Shown: one piece after another, positions 36,950-45,931 of the stretch | Layout of the letters: every line of letters starts with the position of its first letter | How positions within the stretch are numbered: the stretch's first letter is position 1 | Assembly: GCA_023715185.1 (NCBI GenBank) | Contig: JAMCAN010000002.1 | Span: 1 to 64,000 of the forward strand | Length of the DNA: 64,000 nucleotides | DNA from: Planococcus sp. MER TA 32b | Lineage (GTDB): Bacteria; Bacillota; Bacilli; Bacillales_A; Planococcaceae | Reading direction: 5' to 3' | Position numbers and translations under genes: made by a program | The notes under the pieces: generated by a model | Databases searched by the model: none | The model's input: the letters and a program-made list of their open reading frames with translations, nothing else | What the model was told of the DNA's origin: nothing

Positions 36950-39229
36950 ATGGCTTGGAAATTGACCAAGTATGAATTGGACAATGAAAATCTGTTGATC
37001 AATGAAAGTCTGCTGTCGCTGGGGAACGGCTATCTGGGCGTCAGAGGGAATTTCGAAGAAGGCTACAGCGAGGGAAGCAAATCCATCCGAGGCACTTATA
37101 TCAACGCCTTTCATGATGAAACGGAAATTACGTACGGCGAAAAACTATACGGCTTTCCCGAAACGCAGCAAAAAGTGCTGAATATCATCGACGCCCAGAC
37201 GGTCCTCATTTACCTGGACGGGGAGCAATTTTCCTTATTCGAGGGAGAGGTGCTGTCCTTTGAACGGAATCTGCATCTGAATCAAGGTTTTGCTGAGCGG
37301 ATCGTGCACTGGATATCGCCTATGGGCAAAGAAGTGAAAATCCACTTCAGGCGGCTGGTGTCATTCATTGTAAAAGAATTGTTCGCAATCGATATAAAAG
37401 TGGAAACCATCACACCGGTCGAAGAAATAAAAATCGTTTCCACAGTCGAAGGCGATGTGACGAATTTTGTGGATAAAGACGATCCGCGAGTCGCTTCAGG
37501 GCATGCAAAACGGCTTCAAGTCACTGAAACAGGGCTGGAAGATGGAATCGGTATTGTAAAAGATACTACATACGTGACTGAGCTCGAAGTGGCGTGCGTT
37601 TCGTCTTCCGCTATTGCAGCTGAAACTTACGGTTACGACAGCAGGCTGACGGAGACCACCCTGGAAGAAACTTATATCTGCAAAGGGTACGAAGCGGTTC
37701 ATTTCACCAAATACGCTATTTATACCGAAACTTTGAGACATGGTGAAAATGTGGTGGATGAAGGATTGGTCCTTCTTCGACAGGTTCAGGTTAAGGGGTT
37801 TGACGAATTGCTGGAAGACCAAAAAGCTTATTTGGACGCTTACTGGGAAATTTCGGATATTGTCATCGAAGGAGACCAGCGCGTCCAGGAAGGCATCCGC
37901 TTTAATCTCTACCAGCTGCTCCAATCCGTCGGCAAGGACCCTGCCAGCAATATTGCGGCAAAAGGGCTGTCTGGCGAAGGCTACGAAGGGCATTATTTCT
38001 GGGACACCGAAATCTATATTTTCCCTGTCTTCCTGATGACGAACCCAGACATCGCGAAGAATCTGCTGCTGCATCGCTATTCGATTTTGGATCATGCGAG
38101 GGAGCGGGCAAGGGAAATGGGGCACGAAAAAGGCGCGTTATTCCCTTGGCGCACGATTACCGGAACGGAAAGTTCCGCATTTTTCCCCGCCGGCACTGCG
38201 CAATACCATATCAGCGCGGATATCGCCTACAGCTATATCCAATATTATCTGGCGACGAAAGACGAAGACTTCATGAAACGCTATATGGCGGAAGTGCTGT
38301 TTGAGACGGCGCGCCTATGGGAAGATACAGGGCATTTGCAGAACGGCAAATTCAGGATCGATGATGTAACGGGCCCCGATGAATATACCTGTATCGTAAA
38401 CAATAATTATTATACGAATGTCATGGCCAAGCACAATTTAAGCTGGGCCGCGAAAATCTATCATTTACTGGATGAAACAGACAGTGACCATTTGAAAGAG
38501 GTGGCAAGCCGGCTCGAATTGACGGAAACGGAAGTCGGCAATTGGCAGATCGCCGCTGACAGCATGTACCTCCCATATGATGAAACCCTGCAGATCAACG
38601 CGCAGGATGACAGTTTCCTGCAAAAGGCGAGATGGGATCTGAAAAACACGCCGCCTGAAAAATTTCCTTTATTGCTGAATTATCATCCGTTGACTTTATA
38701 CCGGTATCAGGTGCTGAAACAGGCCGATACCGTGCTCGCGCATTTTCTGCTTGAAGATGAACAGGAATATGAAACCATCAGGAATTCATATGATTATTAT
38801 GAAGCGATCACGACGCACGATTCTTCATTATCATCCTGCGTCCACAGCATTATGGCGTCGAAGCTCGGCTATCCGGAAAAAGCCTACAGCTATTTCAATG
38901 AAACCGCGCGCCTGGATCTCGACAATACCCATAAGAATACGAAAGACGGCTTGCACATGGCCAATATGGGCGGCACGTGGCTTGGCATCGTTTACGGCTT
39001 TGCCGGATTGAGGCTGAAAGAAGACGGCTTGTCATTGGCGCCGGTTCTTCCGGCAGAGTGGAATTCACTGCAGTTCCACCTGCGCTATCAGGGAAGGGTG
39101 CTGAAATTCCTGATAACTCGTGAAAAAGTTGCCTACACGGTCCTCGAAGGGGAGGATTTGAATATTACGCATAACGGAGAGCCGCTATTCCTGGAGAGCG
39201 GCAGAGAAATTGTGGTTGAATCAATTTAA
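36950..39229 (+). CDS. GH65 glycoside phosphorylase, second enzyme (maltose/trehalose/nigerose phosphorylase-like)
   Basis: A 759-aa GH65 phosphorylase with general acid Glu478 in VTGPDEYTC, the YEGHYFWDTEIYIFP barrel-entry motif and KQADTVLAHFL and HDSSLSSCVHS phosphate-site motifs. It is clearly divergent from the first GH65: where that has WPTDGEVTPEWGD it has ITGTESSAFFPAGTAQYH, so its acceptor specificity should differ. AAAGGAGG precedes the ATG. Trehalose, nigerose, maltose or a related alpha-glucobiose are all possible substrates. The pairing of two GH65 enzymes in one operon suggests that a mixture of linkages is used. Confidence 0.9.
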   Translation: MAWKLTKYELDNENLLINESLLSLGNGYLGVRGNFEEGYSEGSKSIRGTYINAFHDETEITYGEKLYGFPETQQKVLNIIDAQTVLIYLDGEQFSLFEGEVLSFERNLHLNQGFAERIVHWISPMGKEVKIHFRRLVSFIVKELFAIDIKVETITPVEEIKIVSTVEGDVTNFVDKDDPRVASGHAKRLQVTETGLEDGIGIVKDTTYVTELEVACVSSSAIAAETYGYDSRLTETTLEETYICKGYEAVHFTKYAIYTETLRHGENVVDEGLVLLRQVQVKGFDELLEDQKAYLDAYWEISDIVIEGDQRVQEGIRFNLYQLLQSVGKDPASNIAAKGLSGEGYEGHYFWDTEIYIFPVFLMTNPDIAKNLLLHRYSILDHARERAREMGHEKGALFPWRTITGTESSAFFPAGTAQYHISADIAYSYIQYYLATKDEDFMKRYMAEVLFETARLWEDTGHLQNGKFRIDDVTGPDEYTCIVNNNYYTNVMAKHNLSWAAKIYHLLDETDSDHLKEVASRLELTETEVGNWQIAADSMYLPYDETLQINAQDDSFLQKARWDLKNTPPEKFPLLLNYHPLTLYRYQVLKQADTVLAHFLLEDEQEYETIRNSYDYYEAITTHDSSLSSCVHSIMASKLGYPEKAYSYFNETARLDLDNTHKNTKDGLHMANMGGTWLGIVYGFAGLRLKEDGLSLAPVLPAEWNSLQFHLRYQGRVLKFLITREKVAYTVLEGEDLNITHNGEPLFLESGREIVVESI

Positions 39230-39253
39230 AATCTGATGGCGGGAGGAAATAAA

Positions 39254-40351
39254 ATGGCTGGCCTAACCTTGGTGAACATCAAAAAAGTTTACGATAAAGG
39301 AGTGGTGTCGGTTCAGGACTTCAATCTGGAAGTCAGGGATAAGGAATTTCTTGTATTGGTCGGACCGTCCGGCTGCGGGAAATCGACGACGCTGCGGATG
39401 ATTGCGGGGCTCGAAGACATCACGGAAGGCGATCTGTTCATCGGTGACAAACGCGTCAACGACGTATCGCCGAAAGACCGCGACATCGCGATGGTGTTCC
39501 AGAACTACGCCCTGTATCCGCATATGAACGTTTACGATAATATGGCGTTCAGTTTAAAGCTGAGCAAGATGAAAAAAGACGATATCAAAGCGCGGGTCGA
39601 CCGCGCCGCGAAAATTCTGGGGCTGGAAGATTTCCTCTATCGCAAACCGAAGGCGCTTTCCGGCGGTCAGCGGCAGCGGGTTGCACTCGGCCGCGCGATT
39701 GTGCGCGACGCGAAAGTATTCCTGATGGATGAACCATTGTCCAATCTGGACGCAAAACTGCGTGTCCAGATGCGGACCGAAATCCAGAAATTGCACAGCC
39801 GACTCCAGACGACGACGGTTTATGTGACCCATGACCAAACGGAAGCCATGACCATGGCGACGCGTCTCGTTGTCATGAAAGACGGCTTTATCCAGCAGGT
39901 CGGTTCGCCGAAGCAGGTGTATGATGAGCCGGACAATGTGTTCGTCGGCGGTTTCATCGGTTCACCCGCCATGAATTTCCTGGACGGACGGCTGGAAGGC
40001 AATCATTTCGTGATGGGGGATATCCGCGTCCAGGTGCCTGAAGGCAAAGTGAAAATGCTGCGCCAAAGAGGCTACGACGGCAAGCCGGTGCTGCTCGGCA
40101 TCCGTCCGGAAGACATCCATGATGAACCTGTATTCCTGGAACATTCCCCGGAAACGAAAATTCGCGCCGCCATTGAAGTGGCTGAGCTGATGGGTTCGGA
40201 AATCGTCCTTTATTCTATCGTAAACAATCAGGACTTCATCGCCCGCGTCGATTCACGCTTCAATGTACAGGCCGGCCAGACGATCGACATGGCTTTTGAT
40301 ATGAACCGGGCGCATTTCTTCGATAAGGAATCGGAGCTTCGGATAAAGTGA
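39254..40351 (+). CDS. msmX: MsmX/UgpC-type multi-sugar ABC ATPase, copy 1
   Basis: A 365-aa CUT1 ATPase: Walker A GPSGCGKST near residue 36, signature LSGGQRQRV, Walker B VFLMDEPLSNLDAK, and a C-terminal TOBE/OB regulatory domain (GIRPEDIHDE). GGGAGGA points to ATG 39254, not 39236. It energises the permeases at 32724-34435. It is very similar to the second ATPase at 54490, with a 101-bp stretch (39410-39510) identical at DNA level. MsmX-type ATPases often serve several transporters, so both may be interchangeable. Confidence 0.93.
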   Translation: MAGLTLVNIKKVYDKGVVSVQDFNLEVRDKEFLVLVGPSGCGKSTTLRMIAGLEDITEGDLFIGDKRVNDVSPKDRDIAMVFQNYALYPHMNVYDNMAFSLKLSKMKKDDIKARVDRAAKILGLEDFLYRKPKALSGGQRQRVALGRAIVRDAKVFLMDEPLSNLDAKLRVQMRTEIQKLHSRLQTTTVYVTHDQTEAMTMATRLVVMKDGFIQQVGSPKQVYDEPDNVFVGGFIGSPAMNFLDGRLEGNHFVMGDIRVQVPEGKVKMLRQRGYDGKPVLLGIRPEDIHDEPVFLEHSPETKIRAAIEVAELMGSEIVLYSIVNNQDFIARVDSRFNVQAGQTIDMAFDMNRAHFFDKESELRIK

Positions 40352-40358
40352 TGGAATG

Positions 40359-40386
40359 AGCTTCAGCATCTGCTGAGGCTTTTTTA
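40359..40386 (+). terminator. Terminator of the GH65 operon
   Basis: AGCTTCAGCA, TC, TGCTGAGGCT, then Ts (40359-40386). Confidence 0.9.
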
Positions 40387-40424
40387 TATGTGGAGAAGAT
40401 GTACGAGAGTGGCCGGAAACGGTG

Positions 40425-40504
40425 CTGCGCAAATAAATTCGAATCTGCGCAAATAAAACTGATTCTGCGCAAATAAATCCAGATCTCCGCAAACAAACCA
40501 TTCC
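40425..40504. repeat. 20-bp tandem repeat, four units
   Basis: Units start at 40425, 40445, 40465 and 40485, each 20 bp. The first three begin CTGCGCAAATAAA and the fourth CTCCGCAAACAAA; the last seven bases of each are variable. It lies between the operon terminator and the monooxygenase gene. The layout (conserved core plus variable tail) is like the 21-bp repeat at 25948, but the sequence is unrelated. Confidence 0.85.
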
Positions 40505-40562
40505 TGCCCGCCGCATCTAGCGTGCTAAACTAGAATCAACTTGAAAAAAAGGCGGGAAACTC

Positions 40563-41567
40563 ATGATTTCATTAAGCATTCTGGATTATTCGCCGATTGA
40601 TGAAGGCGCCACGGCAGGGGAGGCGCTGCAGCAGACGACACGGCTCGCGCAATCGGCGGAAGAACTCGGCTATAAGCGCTTTTGGGTGGCGGAACATCAC
40701 CAGGTGTTTTCGGTGGCGGGCAGCTCACCGGAAATGCTGATGATGCATCTCGCCGGCGCGACACAAAATATCCGCATCGGATCCGGCGGCGTCATGCTGC
40801 CGCATTACAGCTCCTATAAAGTGGCGGAAAACTTCCGGCTGATGGAGGCGCTGCATCCCGGACGGATCGATCTTGGCATCGGGCGTTCGCGCAGCTACCG
40901 TTTAGTCAATAAAGCGTTGAACGAGTCGAAAGGAATTCCCGTTTCCTACGAACAGCAAATCGCTGATATCCAGAAATATTTTACGGATGATACCGAATCG
41001 GAACATCGCTTCCAAAAGCTGCGCGCCACTCCTGTCAGCGAAACGGCACCTGAAATGTGGGTACTCGGCACGGGGGAAGGCAGTGCGAAAGTGGCAGCAG
41101 AAACGGGGGCGGGTTACGTATACGCGCATTTTGCGAAACCGCTGAAATCGAGCGCGGAATTGTTCCGCTCCTATGAAAATCGGTTCCAGCCGTCAAAACT
41201 GCAGGATGCGCCCAAAACGATGGTCTCCGTTTTTGTGGTTGTCGGCGATACAGAAGAAGAAGCGGAAGAACTGGCAAGGGCATTTGATCTGTGGCTGCTG
41301 TTCATCGAGTCGGAAACACCGCCACCTTATTATCCATCTGTTGAAACGGCGAAGCAGCGGGGCTTCAGCGCAAGTGAGCTGGAGAAAGTCGGACGCAACC
41401 GAAAACGTATGCTGGTCGGCACAGCGGAAGAGGTAAAGCGGCAGATCGAAAAAATTGCGGAAGTTTTCCAGACCGAAGAAATTCTGGTCATACCGAATGT
41501 CTCCGATGCCGAAAACCGGCTGAAAGGAATCCGGCTGTTGGCGGAAACGTTTGGATTGAATGAATAA
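40563..41567 (+). CDS. LLM-class flavin-dependent oxidoreductase (luciferase-like monooxygenase)
   Basis: A 334-aa bacterial-luciferase-fold protein of the MsnO8/YhbW-like group. The LSILDYSPIDEG start, FWVAEHHQVFSVAGSSPEMLM (residues about 41-61), IRIGSGGVMLPHYSSYKVAE and GIGRS near residue 106 are characteristic FMN-site segments. It likely uses reduced FMN and oxygen on an unknown substrate. A weak GGCGGG precedes the ATG. It is monocistronic with a strong terminator at 41573-41613. Confidence 0.9.
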   Translation: MISLSILDYSPIDEGATAGEALQQTTRLAQSAEELGYKRFWVAEHHQVFSVAGSSPEMLMMHLAGATQNIRIGSGGVMLPHYSSYKVAENFRLMEALHPGRIDLGIGRSRSYRLVNKALNESKGIPVSYEQQIADIQKYFTDDTESEHRFQKLRATPVSETAPEMWVLGTGEGSAKVAAETGAGYVYAHFAKPLKSSAELFRSYENRFQPSKLQDAPKTMVSVFVVVGDTEEEAEELARAFDLWLLFIESETPPPYYPSVETAKQRGFSASELEKVGRNRKRMLVGTAEEVKRQIEKIAEVFQTEEILVIPNVSDAENRLKGIRLLAETFGLNE

Positions 41568-41572
41568 AACAC

Positions 41573-41613
41573 AAAACTGCGGAAGAGCAAACCGGCTCTT
41601 CCGCAGTTTTTTT
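41573..41613. terminator. Terminator between the monooxygenase and TetR genes
   Basis: AAAACTGCGGAAGAGC pairs with GCTCTTCCGCAGTTTT, a 16-bp stem with flanking Ts and As. It can serve both convergent genes. Confidence 0.95.
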
Positions 41614-41625
41614 AAAACCGAATAT

Positions 41626-42225
41626 TCACTGGCGCCCGTCCAAATTTCTGATAAAGAAAATGATCCGGATATACATGTCGGCCATTTCGGCGGGTGATTC
41701 AGCCAGGCCGTTGTCCAGCCACTGCTCGATCAATCCCAGAAAAGCAGAAGTGGCAAAGGCTGACAAGTAATCAGCGGGAACCGTCGCAGTCTTGAAAAAA
41801 TCAGGATTGGCTATTATCTTATCCAGGAAATGGCGCACGAAAAAGTCCTTTAATCTCCGGTGGAAGCCGGACTGATTGTGTTCGCCCAGAAATACGCGGA
41901 ACCATTCTTCATGCTGGCCGATGTAATGGAACACTCCGACAGCCTGAAAGGAAATCGCCCCTTTTTCAGCTTCCTCCAAAAGCGGTCCCGGCTGGAGCTG
42001 GCGCAAATGATTTTCAAGCCCTTCCAACAGACTTGCTTCCATTCGGTCCAGTAAATCATATTTATCCAAATAATGAAGATAAAACGTGCCGCGGTTGATT
42101 CCGGCTGCCTGTGCAATAGTCTGTACTGAGATTTTATTGAAATGCCGGTCCTCCAGTAATTGAAGAAACACTGACTGGATTTTCTCTTTCGTCTTTTCAT
42201 TCATCTGGTCATAAATTTCCGCCAC
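41626..42225 (-). CDS. TetR family transcriptional regulator
   Basis: A 199-aa repressor with N-terminal helix-turn-helix (ISVQTIAQAAGINRGTFYLHYLDKYDLL, about residues 30-57) and a helical ligand domain of the TetR_C_33-like type. The open frame extends to 42279, but TTGGAGGG six bases before GTG 42225 marks the start. It is divergent from a small membrane-protein gene, with a perfect palindrome between the two at 42312. It probably represses that gene, itself, or both. Confidence 0.88.
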   Translation of the reverse strand: MAEIYDQMNEKTKEKIQSVFLQLLEDRHFNKISVQTIAQAAGINRGTFYLHYLDKYDLLDRMEASLLEGLENHLRQLQPGPLLEEAEKGAISFQAVGVFHYIGQHEEWFRVFLGEHNQSGFHRRLKDFFVRHFLDKIIANPDFFKTATVPADYLSAFATSAFLGLIEQWLDNGLAESPAEMADMYIRIIFFIRNLDGRQ

Positions 42226-42311
42226 GGGAATCCCTCCAAAGCGCTCAACAGCCGCCGGATTTTTGCCTAGTGCTTCCATTATATCAGCGATTTATACTTA
42301 ACTTATACCAA

Positions 42312-42326
42312 TCAACACCGTGTTGA
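42312..42326. promoter_or_regulatory. Operator palindrome for the TetR regulator (candidate)
   Basis: TCAACAC-C-GTGTTGA is a perfect inverted repeat with 7-bp arms in the short divergent region between the TetR gene and the membrane-protein gene. Confidence 0.6.
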
Positions 42327-42354
42327 GTGGAAATCGGATGAAAGAGTGGAATGC

Positions 42355-42765
42355 ATGAAAAAATCTGCGATTGCAATGATCATATCGCTTACTGCCGCGC
42401 TGGCTCTATTAGGTAAAGCATTTATACTGGATGAAGAAATCAAAATATACCTGCTCGTCTTTTTCGCCATCGGGAACGGACTTGCGCTGCTGCGTCTGTT
42501 CGTCAATAACTCCATCAAAAAGATGAAGGGCAAGAACTGGAAAGTGAAAGTGGCGTTCTTTACAGTGCTGCTCGGTTTAGGATTGCCATTCCAGTCCTGG
42601 TTCAGGAATGCGGTCCTGTTCAATATGGATTCAGCTTATCTGCCGGGCAGCATTTCCATCATGGTGCTCGGGATGGTTTTCATGACATTCTTTTTCGGCT
42701 TCATGAAAAAGAAACTGACTTCCGGCCAGACCTTGCAGCCAACTGAAAACAGCACAGCCCAATAA
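42355..42765 (+). CDS. Small membrane protein, 136 aa, next to TetR
   Basis: Not recognised. Four hydrophobic segments are visible: about residues 5-22, 29-48, 62-80 and 96-118, with a basic loop KKMKGKNWKVK between the second and third and a short polar tail. ATG 42355 has a weak purine-rich AAAGAG upstream; a GTG at 42346 is an alternative. Its divergent placement with the TetR gene and the palindrome suggest it is the regulated target, perhaps an efflux- or stress-related membrane protein. This is inference. Confidence 0.75.
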   Translation: MKKSAIAMIISLTAALALLGKAFILDEEIKIYLLVFFAIGNGLALLRLFVNNSIKKMKGKNWKVKVAFFTVLLGLGLPFQSWFRNAVLFNMDSAYLPGSISIMVLGMVFMTFFFGFMKKKLTSGQTLQPTENSTAQ

Positions 42766-42783
42766 TTCGGGGCTGTGCTGTTT
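42748..42783. terminator. Terminator between the membrane-protein and GH43 genes
   Basis: AACAGCACAGCCC pairs with GGGCTGTGCTGTT around loop AATAATTC. It lies between convergent genes. Confidence 0.85.
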
Positions 42784-42785
42784 CC

Positions 42786-44396
42786 TTATTCGTTTTCTTT
42801 ATAAATAAAGTAATCAAAATCAGCAGCTAAACCTGCTCCGGATGTATCCTGGCATTGCATGCCGACGAATGCGCCGGTGAAGAAGCCGCCGCCCTGGATG
42901 TAATCATCCGATAATTTATACGACTGGAAAGGAACCGGGATCAAGGTCCAGTTTTCACCGTCAAAGGAGTAGGAATACTGATAGATGCCCGTTTTGACAT
43001 CGACACGCATATGCACGTAGTCGACATGGTCAGGCACTTCGATTTCTTTGCCTTGAAGCGGCTGGTCGAATTCGGTATTGTCGCAGACCGTCAATTCGAG
43101 GATGCGGCCTTTTTCTTCATTCCATGAAATCTGGAGGGCCGTCCAGTTTTCGGTGTTGTAGTAATTGACGAGGCCGGCGCCTTGCTGGAACGTCGTCGGG
43201 TTGAACGCGACTTTCGTTTCGGCCGTGAAGTTGAAATGCTGCCAGCGGCGTGCAACGAAAGCTTGGGTGAATTTCGACGTCAGCGATTCGCGTCCGTGGA
43301 TGCGCAGGTGACCCGGGTTTTCCTTCAGCGAGACGATTTCTTCGCCGAGCGGAATGCGCAAAGTCTGGAAATGCGCGTTCAATTGCTTGGAATCGAAATC
43401 GTCTTTTTCAGGGAAGTCTTCCTCCCAAACATGCTCGTCGATTGCCGGTCCTTCGATTTGGAGTGAAGGCTGGTTGCCGCCGACAACATACGGCCAATCG
43501 TTTTTCCATTCGAGCCGTTGAATTGCTGTTTCACGGCCAAGCGGACAGAATCCGCGCGGATCGAGCAATGCCTGATCTTCTTGCGGAAGCGGGCGGCCCG
43601 TAAGATGGACAAGGAACCATTCGTCGGTATGCGTCTGGACGATGGAAGCGTGCCCCGCTTTCTGCAATGGGTTCCGCGGATAAGGGAACGACGTGATCAG
43701 CGGATTTTCCGGATGGACTTCATACGGTCCGTCGATTGTTTTTGACCGGGCGATCGTCGCCTGGTGGTCGTATTTCGTTCCGCCTTCTGCGGTCAATAGA
43801 TAATAATAGTCGCCGATTTTATATAGATGAGGCGCTTCCGTCAATTTAATGTCGGTGCCTTTAAAGATGATTTTGGATTCGCCTACCAGTTTGCGCTGCT
43901 CCGGATCGAATTCCTGCAGCACGATGCCGTAGAAATTATGATGCCCTTTGCGGTGGTCCCAGTACATATTGACGAAATATTTCTTGCCTGATTCGTCGTG
44001 GAACAGGGAAGGGTCGAAACCTGAACTGTTCAGGTAGGAAGGTTCGGACCAGTCCCCGTCGATGGTGTCGCAAGTGACCAGATAATTATGGCAATCTTTC
44101 CAGCGTCCTTCTGTCACTTTGACGTCAGTGTAGATCAGCCAGAATTGGCCGTCGCTGTAAGAGAGGGCAGGAGCCCAGACGCCGCCTGAGTTCGGGTTGC
44201 CCATCATGTTCAATTGGCTGACACGGTTAAGCGGGCGGGAAGCGAGACGCCAGTTTTTCAGATCTTTGGAATGGTAGATGCCGACGCCAGGGAACCATTC
44301 AAAAGTGGAAACGGCTATGTAATAATCTTCGCCTACACGGCAGATGCTTGGGTCGGGATTGAATCCGGGCAAAATCGGGTTAAGAATTTTCGTCAA
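42786..44396 (-). CDS. xynB: GH43 beta-xylosidase
   Basis: A 536-aa cytoplasmic GH43 enzyme (no signal peptide) that releases xylose from the non-reducing end of xylo-oligosaccharides. The five-blade propeller starts at [15 protein letters not shown] with catalytic base Asp15; FDPSLFHD holds the pKa-modulating Asp, and LTEAPHLYK near residue 185 holds the acid Glu. From about residue 330 a beta-sandwich C-terminal domain follows, as in SXA-type xylosidases. The cre-like site at 44428 lies just upstream. It follows xylR on the same strand with an 81-bp gap. Arabinofuranosidase activity is a possible side activity. Confidence 0.93.
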   Translation of the reverse strand: MTKILNPILPGFNPDPSICRVGEDYYIAVSTFEWFPGVGIYHSKDLKNWRLASRPLNRVSQLNMMGNPNSGGVWAPALSYSDGQFWLIYTDVKVTEGRWKDCHNYLVTCDTIDGDWSEPSYLNSSGFDPSLFHDESGKKYFVNMYWDHRKGHHNFYGIVLQEFDPEQRKLVGESKIIFKGTDIKLTEAPHLYKIGDYYYLLTAEGGTKYDHQATIARSKTIDGPYEVHPENPLITSFPYPRNPLQKAGHASIVQTHTDEWFLVHLTGRPLPQEDQALLDPRGFCPLGRETAIQRLEWKNDWPYVVGGNQPSLQIEGPAIDEHVWEEDFPEKDDFDSKQLNAHFQTLRIPLGEEIVSLKENPGHLRIHGRESLTSKFTQAFVARRWQHFNFTAETKVAFNPTTFQQGAGLVNYYNTENWTALQISWNEEKGRILELTVCDNTEFDQPLQGKEIEVPDHVDYVHMRVDVKTGIYQYSYSFDGENWTLIPVPFQSYKLSDDYIQGGGFFTGAFVGMQCQDTSGAGLAADFDYFIYKENE

Positions 44397-44427
44397 AATA
44401 ATCCATCCTTTGCAGTATATTTTCGCA

Positions 44428-44441
44428 TGTAAGTGCTTACA
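44428..44441 (-). promoter_or_regulatory. cre site upstream of the GH43 gene
   Basis: TGTAAGTGCTTACA differs from the ideal palindromic cre TGTAAGCGCTTACA at one base. It lies 32 bp before the GH43 start, so CcpA repression is likely. Confidence 0.7.
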
Positions 44442-44477
44442 AAATTCCGGCCGAAAAAAATTCGGCAGCGGGCCAGC

Positions 44478-45686
44478 TCAGACAGAGAGGACGTTCTTCT
44501 GCTGTATGCTGACCTGCAGGAAGTTTTCGATTGAAAAAGCGGCCACGCCAAGCGCTGTCGAGAACGTGGACAGTTCGGAGAATTTGATCTCCAGATCATT
44601 TTTCTGGAACCAGAGCGCCTGTTTGGCGACACGGTTATTCAGGGGCAGTTCCAATAATTCTTTTGCGGATGCCAGCCGGTTGCCGATAATGACCTGCTGG
44701 GGATTGAACGTATTGATGATATTATTGATGCCGACGCCCAAATAATCACCCGTTTGTTCAAATAAGGCGATGACGTCTTTATTGCCGGCTGCAGCCAGTG
44801 CCTGCAGGTTGGTCAGGTCGAATTCTTCATGGTCTGCGAGCGGCAAGCCCATCGGTTCCGCCTGTGTGATCAAAGCCTGTTCGGAAGCGTACAGTTCCCA
44901 GCAGCCTTTATTGCCGCAGCGGCAGGTTTCCCCGTCGATCTGGATGGTCATATGGCCGAGTTCACCCGAGAAGCCGTTTGACCCTTTATAGAGTTCACCG
45001 TTCAGGATCAATCCGACGCCGATACCGATGCCGGCGCTGACGTAGACGATGTTATCGCATTCCGTGCCGGCGCCGAATTTCTTCTCGCCATAGGCGCCGG
45101 CGTTCGCTTCATTTTCGATGATGACCGGCAGGCTGTATTTCTCTTCCAGGATCGCCTGGAGATTCAAGTTTTTCCAGTTCAGGTTCGGTGCCAGCAGGAT
45201 ACTGCCGTCGTTATCGACGATCCCCGGTACGCCAACCCCGATGCCGATGATGCCGTGCGGACTCGCTGGAGCGGAAGCCTGCAGGTAATCGATGACCGCG
45301 AACAGTTTCGCTTCGATCTCTTCATAAGAAAGATCCTTGAAAGTGACTTCTTTTTTCAGGACGATATTGCCGCTCAGGTCGGTAAGGATGCCGAGCAGGT
45401 AATTGACCCCGATATCGATGCCGATCGAATGGCCAGCCGTATCATTGAACAAGAGCATGACCGGGCGTCTGCCGCCACTTGAAACGCCGGGACCGGATTC
45501 GTAAATCAGATGATCCTCCAGAAGATCATTGACCAAAGAGGAAACAGTCCCTTTATTCAGGCCGACTTCGCTGGCGACCGACGCTCTTGAAATCGGGGAG
45601 CAATCGATGATTTTATTGAGCACCAGCGATTTATTTCCTTCTTTAACTACATGATGATTAAAAGTCCTGGTTACCACGGTTTTCAT
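44478..45686 (-). CDS. xylR: ROK family xylose repressor XylR
   Basis: A 402-aa ROK repressor. A winged helix covers about residues 18-70 (ISRASVASEVGLNKGTVSSLVNDLL), followed by a sugar-kinase-like domain with the ROK signature and the zinc motif CRCGNKGCWE near residue 255. It sits between the beta-xylosidase and the divergent transporter genes, the usual place of XylR. It would bind AGTTT-N11-AAACT operators, one of which overlaps the xylA promoter, and be released by xylose. ATG start with weak AAAGAG upstream. Its leader is long and contains a folded segment (45857-45918). Confidence 0.92.
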   Translation of the reverse strand: MKTVVTRTFNHHVVKEGNKSLVLNKIIDCSPISRASVASEVGLNKGTVSSLVNDLLEDHLIYESGPGVSSGGRRPVMLLFNDTAGHSIGIDIGVNYLLGILTDLSGNIVLKKEVTFKDLSYEEIEAKLFAVIDYLQASAPASPHGIIGIGVGVPGIVDNDGSILLAPNLNWKNLNLQAILEEKYSLPVIIENEANAGAYGEKKFGAGTECDNIVYVSAGIGIGVGLILNGELYKGSNGFSGELGHMTIQIDGETCRCGNKGCWELYASEQALITQAEPMGLPLADHEEFDLTNLQALAAAGNKDVIALFEQTGDYLGVGINNIINTFNPQQVIIGNRLASAKELLELPLNNRVAKQALWFQKNDLEIKFSELSTFSTALGVAAFSIENFLQVSIQQKNVLSV

Positions 45687-45856
45687 CAGCTTCAGCTCTT
45701 TCTCTGTTTTTATTCTATTCTAACAAATTAAACCTGTTATTTAAGCTGAATAAATAATAATTTACATAGTCGATGCTCCGCCTGATTCAGTAAATTTCTG
45801 ATAAAAAAGCGGAAAATCCCGAAAAAATATTTTATCAACTTAAAAATAATTTTTTT

Positions 45857-45918
45857 TGCCGGAAACGGAAAGCCTTCGGCAATCGGCGTGGCTAAAGGGT
45901 TTCCCGGCTATTAGTACA
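45857..45918 (-). ncRNA. Structured leader of unknown type in front of xylR
   Basis: GCCGGAAAC (45857-45865) pairs with GTTTCCCGGC (one bulged C, ending near 45910), enclosing smaller hairpins such as GCC-TTC-GGC. On the minus strand it would start about 15 nt after a TATAAT box and lie some 170 nt before the xylR start. I do not recognise a known riboswitch. The remainder of the 368-bp gap (45687-45856) is AT-rich and shows nothing else. Confidence 0.45.
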
Positions 45919-45931
45919 GGTTTACGGCTCT

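Noticed and set aside
45857..45918. Cyclic-di-GMP (GEMM) or another known riboswitch
   Set aside because: AAAGCC and some stems look similar at first sight, but the conserved GEMM core and tetraloop-receptor bases are missing on both strands.
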